DNA from: Epiperipatus broadwayi
Lineage: Eukaryota > Onychophora > Udeonychophora > Euonychophora > Peripatidae
Direction: 5' to 3'
Assembly: GCA_028023455.1 (NCBI GenBank)
Contig: JAQFVV010006273.1
Coordinates: 2,356,001-2,420,000 of the forward strand
DNA length: 64,000 nucleotides
The number at the start of each line of letters is the position of its first letter. The first letter of the stretch is position 1. This document shows positions 11,497 to 21,241 of this stretch, one piece after another. The position numbers were made by a program, and so were the translations under genes. The notes below the pieces were generated by a model that saw only the letters and a list, made by a program, of their open reading frames with translations, was not told the origin of the DNA and made no database searches.

Positions 11497-12480
11497 GAGT
11501 TAGTAAACAGGCGGAATAGTAAAGGAAATAAACAAAAAGGACCGGAAATGGACAATGAGCACGAATATGATTATTCTAAAGTAAATAAATCTAATAAATT
11601 AAATCTGAAACTTCTATTTAAAACTTAAGACAATAAATTTAAAAATGAATGAATAATAATAAATGAAATGTTGCAAGTAATAATAATAACGTAGGCTTCG
11701 CAAAATAAAAGATTTTTTTTTCTCCACGCACATATTAATTAAGGAAATGTTCGCAAATAAACAGTTCAAATAAATAAAAATCAATAAAATCAAGTTAAAT
11801 AAATGGGTCAAATTAAGGATTTAGAAATAATGTTTGTAGAATTAAATAAATGAATAAAATAACAGAAATACATAAAATAAAAACAAGTCAAATAAATAAG
11901 TATAATATATCTGTAGAAAATAAATAAAATATTCGTAGTAAAATAAAATAGTTTTTGAATATACACATGTTAAAATAAAAGTTTGTTTTGAATACCATAA
12001 GTTAAGAAAAGGGTGTAAATAAATTGTTTAAAATAATCAAGATAAAAAAAAAATCTCTAGTAAAATAATAATGAATGAATCATAATAAAGCAAAATAGTT
12101 TTTTCTGAGTACACGCACGTTAATATATAAGTTAAAGTAATGGGTAAAAGTAATATTGTAATATAAATAAATATGTAAATTGATGTCTGTGATAGTTTAA
12201 AGATAATATTATAAGATTAGTGTAAAACTAAATATTTAAATAATGTTCGTAATGAATTTAAAAATAATATAAATGAAAGTCAATCTAAGTTGTATTAGGA
12301 GCATATAAGGGTTTGAATCTAAAGGGATGAGGGTAGTATTGAAATAAGTTAGATAAGGATTAAGTTTAAAGCTCTCGACTGGATAAATTCTAGTACCTGC
12401 AACGGATTGGCCGGGATCATTCCTCTTTTAAAAAATGCACTGGCAACAACCAGAGTAAGTCGTAAGTCACTTTTCAGGGG
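11497..12480. other. Non-coding interior of element 1
   Basis: About 1 kb of A-rich sequence with many taaataaa motifs and no open frame where pol would be expected. No reverse transcriptase or integrase motif was recognised on either strand. Confidence 0.6.
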
Positions 12481-12500
12481 AGAATCCCCATATCTCGTAC

Positions 12501-12690
12501 CTCGTTTTCCAAAGCGTAAGTCGGAAATGGACAGTTGAAAATTCCTGCCATTGCAGCTGCTTAGTCAAAGTCCGATCAAGAGAATCGGCAATCATTTTCC
12601 AGGGCATAAGTCGGAAATGGACAGTTGAAATTCCTGCCATTTGCAGCCACCTTTTCTTAGTCAAAGTCCGATCAAGAGAATTGGCAGCCG
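12501..12690. repeat. Tandem duplication of about 90 bp near the 3' end of element 1
   Basis: Two GC-richer copies share TAAGTCGGAAATGGACAGTT (12517 and 12607) and CTTAGTCAAAGTCCGATCAA (12568 and 12657). The copies are close to identical apart from short indels. The 84-codon minus frame here repeats a segment (DSLDRTLTK) because of the duplication and is not supported as a gene. Confidence 0.8.
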
Positions 12691-12920
12691 AAGCTTCGTT
12701 TATAAAAGATCCCTGTGCCACAAATTTAGTTTGTCCTCATGGTCATTATCCAGGACGAACATTGTAAGCAATGTTACCAGCATAGAAGGAAGAAAAGCAT
12801 AATTGGAGATTGCCCTTAGCATGGAAAGGAAAAGATACCAAAAAGCAAACTTAGAAAGAATAATAAATTAAGATTTAATGTGGTCAGAGATAAAATGGTC
12901 AAAAATGATGCATTTTACTC

Positions 12921-12941
12921 CCAAAAGGAAGGGCGGTGTAA
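12921..12941 (+). other. Polypurine tract of element 1
   Basis: CCAAAAGGAAGGGCGGTGTAA lies immediately before the TGTACC of the 3' LTR, where second-strand priming is expected. Element 2 has a related GGAGTGGCGGAGATAA at the same place. Confidence 0.65.
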
Positions 12942-14667
12942 TGTACCTATATTGATATAGGCACATATAATTTTATCTAAAATTATATTATTAAAATAAT
13001 CTTTCATTAAAGAAAAACATAAAATTAAATGTTGAAGAGTTTATTTCAGTTTGTTTTTGAAAAAGATAAAAATCAAATAGTTTTCTAGCGTTAGTTTTGA
13101 AATAAAAAAGCTACAATTAATTAATCAGAAGGGGAGAGGGGTGTTTCGTTAGAGAAATTAAACTAAGGGTTATAAAAGGAAGTAAAGAGTTTTTATTAGT
13201 ATTCGTAAAAATATAATTTAAAAAGTTAAAACATACAAATCTCTTTTCATTCAAGTTTAATTAAAGAAAAAATAATGTTAAAACTAAATAGTAAATTGTA
13301 TTAAAAATATATGTGCGTATATATGTGCGATTTGTAAATAAATAAAATGTATGCGAAATAAAATAAGATTATCATTAAAAACACGGCAATGGCTATTAAT
13401 AAAATAAAACAACACATTTTATTGCATGGCTATTACTAATTAAGCAATCTTCCAAAACATGTTTATCAAATGATTATTACTGGAATTTGACAACAGATCT
13501 TTGCCGGAGATATTAGAAAGACAACAAGGCGCAGGTATAAATAGACCCTTTTTTTATCGGACAAGTCAGTTCACAAAAGTAATTGAGTAGTGCAGTTCAG
13601 AAATTAATTGAGTCAGTTAACAAACAAAATGCAGTGTTGAGAAGATTTTGGGAATTCATGCCTCTCCACAGCCTAAAAAGTCCGATGAAAACAGCAAGAT
13701 CTGCCCGTGAAATAATGTCAACGTAACAACTTAGAAAATCTCCGTCAGTATCTAATTGTCTCCAATAGTAATAATCGTGAATAATAAGGAAACTCATCAA
13801 GGAAACATCCCAGCCGGCTGGAAGCATTCATACTGGAACCATTCATACTGGAAGAAACAACAAACAAGAAGAAAACAAAGTGCTAAATCTACGTTCAAAA
13901 TCCTAGGTAAAACATTTGCTTATTTTCGTTTATACTGTAATAGCCATTGCATTTCATTAATTCGTATGAATCTTTCAAGAGTCTAATTATATGAACTCTA
14001 TATCATACATAAATGAACTATTGATGTGTGTGATTAAATTTCAAATGCTATGTAGTCCTTTATTATCATTATTATGTGTGTGCATGAGTTAATATGTGCG
14101 TGATCCTTATATCAATATTATTAGTCAAAGTAGATAAATTCCCAGTGTTCTGTTATGAAAATATTCAAGAATATTTAAACTATTTAGAATGTTAATTTAA
14201 AATATGCGTGTGTTTTATTAGAAGTATAAAATGTTTAAATTTAGTAAATAAATGTTAGTTAATAAATTATCTTTAAAATTAAACTTTATTTGTCGGTCAA
14301 TTCTTTTTATCAATTCCTTTTATCAAATTCTTTTTATCAAGTCTTTTAACCACTAATTATGTATAATCTATTAGTGATTACAAACAGCTGAGCTAGTCGT
14401 GGATTTAGGCGTTGAGTTAGTGGCCATTGCTCAAAGTGCGTTATTTATTCATCCTTGAATAGATAGCTGGCGCCCGTGTTTATACACAAACAAAAAAGGT
14501 GCTTTGAACTTGGTGTTGAACTCAACAGCTGAGAAGAAGTTATGTCCTGGAAATGTAATGCTAGTTATATATTTTATAGCTATCGTTTGGGCATATGTAC
14601 TCTCCGAGTATGTTCTTCTCTGCCTAAGAGACCGGTGTTTCAAATGAACATATTCGAATGCGGTTCA
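12942..14667 (+). repeat. 3' LTR of element 1 (1,726 bp)
   Basis: A near-exact direct repeat of 8591-10314, with only scattered substitutions and a 3-base insertion near its start. It ends CGGTTCA and is followed at once by (AT)n. The TATA box is at 13536-13543. Confidence 0.9.
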
Positions 14668-15071
14668 ATATATATATATATATTAGAAGGTATATAAAAA
14701 TGTCTACTACTAAGTCGAGATAAACATTTTTCAAATAACTGAAAGGCATTCAGTAAACTTCAACTTCAATTAACCATAGCAATAATTGCTTATAAATCAA
14801 TTCTTTATAGATAATATATATATAAATTTCTATCATTAGTTTATATACCTGACAATTATTATCTTTTTTTTTTTTTGCTATATGATTTTTTTACTTTTAA
14901 TTTAAGAGATAAATTTAGAATAAAGTCTTTTTTTATTATAATAAACTATATAAAACTTTATAGTGTCTAAAAAAATTAATTCATATTTTTAGTTTTAATA
15001 TTAATTTTTCTGCCCACAATATATTTATTACAACATCTAATCAATTTTTAAAATGATTAATAACTTCTTAC
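14668..15071. other. Intron segment between element 1 and the YNLDPF exon
   Basis: Starts with the (AT)n that forms the right flank of element 1. The rest is AT-rich, with a T-run at 14866-14876, and nothing recognised. Confidence 0.5.
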
Positions 15072-15150
15072 CCTAGTTTTTAAATTAACATTTTCTAATA
15101 TATTCCATAACTCTTCGTCAGAATGTTCATGAAATGGATCTAAATTATAT
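15072..15150 (-). CDS. ABCC transporter exon: YNLDPF segment of NBD2
   Basis: A small 79-bp exon in phase 2, invisible to an ATG-based ORF search. It completes an Arg codon and encodes [18 protein letters not shown] followed by [13 protein letters not shown]...D.ELW.AL..V.L is the strongly conserved helical-domain entry of ABCC NBD2, between Q-loop and signature. The acceptor is tattttcag and the donor gtaaga. The LTR element at 8591-14667 ends about 400 bp downstream in transcription order, inside the following intron. Confidence comes from exact phase agreement with both neighbours and from the motif. Confidence 0.9.
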
Positions 15151-18100
15151 CTGAAAATATATGAAAATTTTAAGCAAAGTTTTTTATATTTTCTACTTTA
15201 ATTTATAATATTACCTAATGGTAGACTAGAAAATATAATCAAAATAGAATAAAAATATATAAAAAAATGATACTAGCAAAATTACAAAATTTTCTTAATA
15301 ACCGTGCTTTCTACTTATTCAGCAAATAGTTCTACTACTAACACAAACATATGTATAAATTCAACACAAACAAAATATAAATACAACACAAACATATGTA
15401 TAAACACATACATCAACCTTCAATTCAAAATGATCTGGCATTCATTCACAAAAACATATATACAGGAAGGGGATTCTGTATTTGCTTCAAAAGTTCCATC
15501 GCAAAATTAAAACTAACTTTTATATTTATAAAGTTTTTAAAAGAAAACCATTTAAAAGTTTTGTATGGTAAGAGTATGTGCAACAACACACATAATCATT
15601 TATATATTGAAATTCTGTGATTTTTCTTTTTCAATAGATTTTAGTTTAAAGTAATTTTCTTTTGACTTTTGTTTTTTTTTTTCATTACAATAATTAAAAG
15701 CCAGCAAAGTTTCCTTTTATTTTGTTGATTTTAATTTATTTTTGAAAGCTGAGACTTACTTTCTCATTTATTTTTTAAAATTAATTTTGAATAAAGTAAG
15801 AGCCCTGGTCGCTGGTCAAAAACATTTAATTAAAGATTACGTGGGATATAACAATTCACATAAATAGCCCTGGGTTTTTGATTGATCATTCTTCTGCTTC
15901 TATTTCTTATTGCATTTCTTATTCAGAGTGATTCTAATTTTCATATTTGCTAATTGCTCAATGTGGATCGCTGAAGTTGGATTTCTGCAGACTGCTAATA
16001 GTATTTACTATTTGCCATGCTAATAGTGACCATCAATTCACCATGCCAAAAATATACATCATGAAAAATCTTAACAATATGCAGTGCTAATTCAACCCAA
16101 AGATGAATCCCAGATCTCTATAATTGTGCCTTCAAAAACATGAACTAATTGTCTAGTTTGAACACTGATCCTAAAAATTGCCTAGAATGCTGCAGCCAGA
16201 TTACTGGAGTTCAAATACTATCATGATGTACTCAAGTTAGAAAAAACCTTGCACACTCTGCTGAATAAACTCTACGGACAATCTAAAGCTGAAAGGTAAC
16301 TGAACTTTCATATATTGAAACCAGGGCTTAAATCTCAGCTTAATCTAAAAAAAACTGTCTCTATAATACGTTTTGCATCCTCATTTAAATATCTTTATTT
16401 TATTATGTATATTATTTATAGTGTGTATTGTAGTATTAGTTTTCAGATTTCATATTTTTAATTTTATTTATCCGAGAGTGCGTTGCGAGTTTATATTTTA
16501 AATGCTTAGTATTTTTCTCTTTTATATTTTTAACCTTTGATAAATGCTTGTGCAGATATTAGTAATTTACTTTATAACTCACCTGTTTTTTATAATTAAT
16601 TTAGACAATCGTGGTTTGCATTTTCTGCAGACTGAAAATTTTTTGTCTAGCAGTTTATTGAGTATTTTGTTCTGTTTTTCTTAGTCAGTAGAAATTTGGG
16701 TTTTTCTATGTTTCAGATTATGTAATACTGTAATCTTTTCTTTTTCTTGAATTGGAATCAACCTTGATGATCTTGAACATGGTCATTCATGAGCTAGTTT
16801 GTGGGCAAATGACACTCCTATATTATCCCAAGGTTTTGTGAATTGTAAGAAAAAATCACTTCATGCTGATTCATTGTATTCCGTACAAGACTGCTTTGTT
16901 TTGAAATCTCTAAATAAGAAAACTGGAATTAGTTTTTTTATAAATTGCTAGCAGGAAGACATTATAAATTCCTTTTAATTCTTAGATGAGAAAATGAACT
17001 TATCTGCCAGGGTGTTTAATGTGACAATACTCTCATACACTTTCTGAGAAATCTGTGGTGAAATTTAGGTCAAACTTTCATGCTTTGTTTGACTATGTAT
17101 TCTTAATTTAATAAATTTCAAAATTATTTATAATTATTTTGGGCTAACGTTTGTCTCTGTGTTCTTTTTTCAGTTCTTTGAACAACATTAAAAATCTCTT
17201 TCTCTCCCTGGATCTAGCTAGTAGCATTTATAATCATCATTAACTCTTGATCATCGTAAATTAAATTTTCTAAGTAGTTAGTGACCTAGTGGCACTCTCG
17301 GTGATCAAAAGAAGATCGAAGTGACTAGTACAATATAGATATACTCACATAGCAATCTCAATTAAAAAAAAAAAAATCCAAACATCTTAACATTAACAGA
17401 AGACTTCATAAAATTGATGAATTTAGATCCAAAATGATTAATCACAATTGTCTCTTCAATCTACTTTTTTCATTCCATTGTGTTTCTAAAATATTGTTTG
17501 ATGATTCAAAAGTAGTCTTTTATGATTGTGATGTATAAAAGAAGAATCAATAGAATTCTTTTGATTAATCATTTCATTCAGTATTAAAAATGATTGGTAT
17601 TTATATGTATGTTATTGTTAATAATTTACAATTGATGTGTATATTTGTTTAATACGTAAACCTACATTTCTGAAAAAAAATTCTAATTATTCTAGTATCT
17701 TTATTACTATATATATATAAACTGGAATGACTCATAAAATTATAACAATATTTAAAAAATACATAAATATTAGCTATAGCTATCTGACTGTTTTGCTATC
17801 TTAGTAGCATTCAATTTACAGTTAAAATTTAAATTCAAATTAACTTTTTTTTTTAATGTGTCAAAGCGTCGGCCGGGAAGCGAACGCCAGGACATTACGA
17901 AATGTTAAACTTTAAACAAAATTATTATCTTACCAAAATTTGTTTATATTTACACAATTTTCAATATATGACTAATTTTTCTTTTTCTTAATTCATTCTC
18001 TAAATGTAAAATAAAAACTTTATCAAATAAAATAAACTTCAATTATTAATAACTGCCTGTTCTACAAATATGAACTTGAATCTGTTTTTGACAACATCAT

Positions 18101-18499
18101 GTAATTTTATATTTGATTGTTCATATTATGACTATTCATTTTTAATGTACCTTTAGACTTCATATACGATATTTCTCATCACACTCCTAATACAATATTA
18201 TATTTAGTGATATTTTCGGCAGTATCTTTTTCATAAAAATTAATCTATATTGCATTTGGTGTTTCACTAACTACTACATTAAAATGTAAAGAAACAAGCA
18301 TTGTAAACATTTCCCCCTGTAGTTTGTTTTATAATGTAATGAAGTCCACTTTTCTTTTTATCTCTTCTTTTTCTTTCCATGCATAAATTTATTTAATATA
18401 TTTAACCTGTCATTTTTTATATCCAATTCTTATTAATATCATTAGCACACATTCCAATGTTAGATGATAATATATTATTTTAATATTTAATAATACTTT
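15151..18499. other. Intronic sequence without recognised gene
   Basis: Mostly AT-rich. A more balanced stretch at about 15800-17300 looks like old repeat DNA but gave no recognisable protein in any frame. A GC-rich patch at 17868-17893 (aagcgtcggccgggaagcg) is out of character; on the minus strand it contains GCGTTCGCTTCCC, resembling a polymerase III B-box, but no tRNA fold could be built. The frames at 15304-15620 are low-complexity. Confidence 0.45.
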
Positions 18500-18512
18500 A
18501 TTTTAATATATG

Positions 18513-18612
18513 CAGGGTTTGAACACAGACTTTCACATGACCCACCACGTTCAGTGCCATCTCATATTGCTGACCCACCTGATCACACACATGTTGAAAA
18601 GATAAATAATTA
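18513..18612 (-). repeat. Dispersed SINE-like repeat, copy 1
   Basis: On the minus strand it reads ATTTATCTTTTCAACATGTG ... GAGATGGCACTG ... GGTGGGTCATGTGAAAGTCT, then GTGTTCAAACCC. It closely matches the interior of the 472-bp tandem unit (48040-48135). It ends in a B-box-like GTTCAAACCC. Confidence 0.7.
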
Positions 18613-18676
18613 AGTCTGAGTTTGAACCCCACATATATTACATACATAAATTCAGGTTTAAGCCTGTACAATGTAT
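18613..18676 (+). repeat. Fragment of the same repeat family, opposite orientation
   Basis: AGTCTGAGTTTGAACCCC, then ATTACATACATA and AGGTTTAAGCCTGTACAA, match the part of the tandem unit from AGTCTGTGCTCATACCC to AAGCCTGTGTAC. It abuts copy 1 head to head. Confidence 0.6.
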
Positions 18677-18699
18677 TAATATTTTATTTGTAATTATAA

Positions 18700-18862
18700 G
18701 AAATTTGAACACAAACCTTCAAGCTCCCTTCAGCTATCCAACTCTATCTCATACAACCAATATACATGACCACACACATGTGAAACCCATAAATGGTATT
18801 CAATATATATATATATTATGCTGAACCAGCAATTGTCGAGATCATCATCTCCCACTCATATA
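18700..18862 (-). repeat. Dispersed SINE-like repeat, copy 2
   Basis: On the minus strand it starts GGGAGATGATGATCTCGACA, continues TTGCTGGTTCAGCATAATAT, TTGGTTGTATGAGATAGAGT and AGCTGAAGGGAGCTTGAAGG, and ends TGTTCAAAT. (TA)n lies at its 5' side, as in the other copies. An (AT)n insert interrupts the middle. Confidence 0.7.
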
Positions 18863-18999
18863 TATATATGTAATCCTATAATTGAATATTTATAAATATA
18901 GTAATTAGAAATATGTAAAGTAATAACTGTAAAAAAATTTATTGACTTAGGGGCACTTTGGACTATTCTTGTAGTCTTTGTCAACTAACACTTTGAAAG

Positions 19000-19530
19000 G
19001 CTAATCTTTCCACAATTCTGTGATCTTAACATTTTCTGCCTGTCTGTTAATTAAATCTTGTTTGTATTTGTATATTAGCATAGCTTTCTTTATTTTTCTT
19101 TTGTTGTTATTTTTTTCAATCTGCAATATTTTTACAGTATTATAATTGAAGTTAAAACCGTAAATACATGATTTATTATGGTCATAAAAAACGGATGCTG
19201 AAACATTATTATTTACTTTGCAATTTTGTTTCGTTTTCTGAACCCTTTTTAATAACAGTAAATGCTCTTTAGCTCTTTTTTCTGTGCATCTTGATCCCCT
19301 ATATACATGCTACCACATCTACATATCCATTTATAAATGATGCAAATTTTATTTATAAATGAGGTTTTATCTTTAGAGTTATTTATTTAATTTGTTTAAT
19401 ATAGAAGGTGTGTAAAGTGCAATGTCACATATATCTTTATAAATTTTCCTTATAAATTTACTTGATCATTCGAAATATATGATATTGATAACCTTATTTT
19501 TTTATTAGCAGGAAAATCAATATTATTATT
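19000..19530 (-). mobile_element. Penelope-like element fragment with GIY-YIG endonuclease remnant
   Basis: Seen on the minus strand, across frames: KIRLSISYISNDQ, LIRKIYKDICDIAL (about 19400-19520), KWICRCGSMYIG (about 19300-19340), then NNVSASVFYDHNKSC (about 19170-19220) and KILQIEKNNNKRKI followed by YKYKQDLINRQAENV (about 19030-19140). Known: this succession (YIP-like spacer, C.CG..YIG core, later H..SC zinc-ligand segment and a terminal E.N...R...E...I helix) is that of the GIY-YIG domain ending Penelope-like elements. Frameshifts and stops make it dead. Its core CRCGSMYIG keeps the canonical YIG, unlike the 26-kb copy, so it is a separate lineage. It is in the same orientation as the host gene. 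Confidence 0.75.
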
Positions 19531-19740
19531 AATATTTTTATTTTTATATTTCATATTAAAATTTTTAATAATATTATATATATGATTATAATTGTAGCCA
19601 ACATTTAACAATTCATTCGAATACATTTTAATATTTTTTTTTAAAGTTATTACTTTACATATTTTGAATTACTGTATTTATAAATATTCAATTATGTATA
19701 TTGATTTGAAGAAATACAGACATTGAATTATAATATTATT

Positions 19741-19776
<36 letters not shown>

Positions 19777-19780
19777 GTGT
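19741..19780. repeat. (CA)n(TA)n microsatellite
   Basis: Alternating AC repeat passing directly into alternating AT and ending atgtgt, immediately 5' of SINE-like copy 3. Confidence 0.9.
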
Positions 19781-19945
19781 ACAGGAGATGATGATCTGGA
19801 CCAAGTGATGAATGCTGGTTCAGTACAAATTATGTATATTGGAAATCATTTATTTTTTAACATGTGCATGGTTATGAGTATTGGTTGTATGAAATAGAGT
19901 GAATAGCTGAAGGGAGCTTGAAAGTCTGTGTTCAAATTCTAAACT
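19781..19945 (+). repeat. Dispersed SINE-like repeat, copy 3
   Basis: GGAGATGATGATCTGGACCA, then GATGAATGCTGGTTCAGTAC, TATGTATATTGGAAATCATT, AACATGTGCATGG, AGCTGAAGGGAGCTTGAAAG and TCTGTGTTCAAATTCT. It preserves the order seen in the 472-bp unit and in copies 2 and 4. Confidence 0.72.
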
Positions 19946-20141
19946 CAAGTATATAAATTATACTTCTATTCAAATATTATTTTATTTCTAAATAAAAAAA
20001 TATTCTAAACCAACCAATTTATAAGTAATAGAAACCTCTGAAAAGATGTCAAGAAAAAATTGCTAAGGATTTCATTAAAATTTTAATTCACTTTGAATGT
20101 TTTCTTTTGATCAACTTAAATCAAGATCATCATCATCATTA

Positions 20142-21221
20142 TCAACCATTATCAATCCACTGCAGGATGAAGGTCTCTCCAAGTTTAATCCATCTTCTCT
20201 GATCTTTAGCTTCTCTTCTCCACATCACCCCTACACATTTTCTTATTTCATCCATCCATCTTACATATGGTCTCCTTCTGGGTCTTTTACAATCTCTTGG
20301 AATCCAGTTTAAAATTTCAATTGTCCATCTATTATCATCTCTTCTAGCAATATGTCCAGCCCAACTCCACTTCAATCTTTTAATTTTTTCAATGAGGTCA
20401 GTAACACCTGTTTGTTCTCTTACCCATACATTGCGTTTTCGATCTCTTCTTGTTACTCCCAACATACATCTCTCCATACTTCTTTGAGTGGTCTGAAGTC
20501 TCTGTATTGATCTTCTATTAAGTGTCCAAGTCTCAGATCCATAAGTAAGAATTGGTAAAACACATTTGTTAAAAACCTTTCTTTTCAAACACATAGGCAT
20601 ATTTCCTTTTAATATCAAGTTATTTCTACCAAAAGCACTCCAACCAAGTTTAATTCTACGATTAATTTCCTCTATTATGTTTCCATCTGTATTAATAATC
20701 TGACCAAGGTAATTGTAACTCTTAACTTCTTCTAATTCATCATAATCAATCTTTATTTTCATATTTTGAGCAAATCGATTAAACATTACTTTAGTCTTTT
20801 TAACATTTATCTTTAGTCCTACTTTCCTACTTTCATCTGATAACTCCTGCAACATTTCCTGCAGCTCGGAAGCATTATTTGCAAAAACAACTACATCATC
20901 TGCGAAATCTAAATGACTTAAATAATCTCCATTTACTTTCACTCCTTTAGTTTCCCATTTTAATCCACAAAATACTTCTTGCAGCACTGCTGTAAAAAGT
21001 TTTGGTGATATGGAGTCACCTTGTCTTACACCTTTCTCAATGTTGACTTTCCCAGTATCATTATGTAATCTAATTGTTGCTGTTGCATTTTTATAAATAT
21101 TCTTTAAAATATGACAATATCCTGGATCTATACCTTGATGATCCAATGCTTTAATCACTGAAGAAATGTTTATAGAATCAAATGCCTTTTCATAATCTAC
21201 AAATCCAAAACATAATGACAA
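20142..21221 (-). pseudogene. RTE reverse transcriptase palm/thumb and C-terminal domain, frameshifted from the upstream part
   Basis: 359 residues in a frame shifted by two from the upstream piece; the first codon listed is TTG, so this is a continuation, not an independent gene. Motif A is FGFVDYEKAFDSI, motif B GVRQGDSISPKLFTAVLQEV, motif C LDFADDVVVFA (catalytic Asp pair present) and motif E NYLGQII. A typical RTE C-terminus follows (SETWTLNRRSIQRL, RRRPYVRWMDEIRK). Reading through the 21.22-21.29 kb region, two separate one-base changes within about 30 bp (one near 21273, one near 21255) account for the break. All catalytic residues survive, so the lesion looks recent. Confidence 0.85.
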
Positions 21222-21241
21222 CTCATATTCATTTGTCCTTT

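Larger units (their letters stand above)
8591..14667 (+). mobile_element. Non-autonomous gag-only LTR retrotransposon (element 1), 6.08 kb
   Basis: Two long direct repeats (8591-10314 and 12942-14667), each TG...CA bounded, flank a 2.6-kb interior. A candidate primer-binding site starts TGGCTTTACCC at 10317. A purine-rich tract, CCAAAAGGAAGGGCGG, lies at 12921-12936, just before the second repeat. The interior carries one gag-like frame (10678-11496) and no protease, reverse transcriptase, RNase H or integrase that I can recognise, so it fits a LARD-type derivative mobilised by a partner. The LTRs look about 98-99 percent identical by eye, implying recent insertion. It sits in an ABCC intron, antisense to that gene. 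Confidence 0.88.

Noticed and set aside
17858-17935. tRNA gene
   Set aside because: Only a B-box-like string is present. No pairing acceptor stem, D arm or anticodon arm could be drawn.
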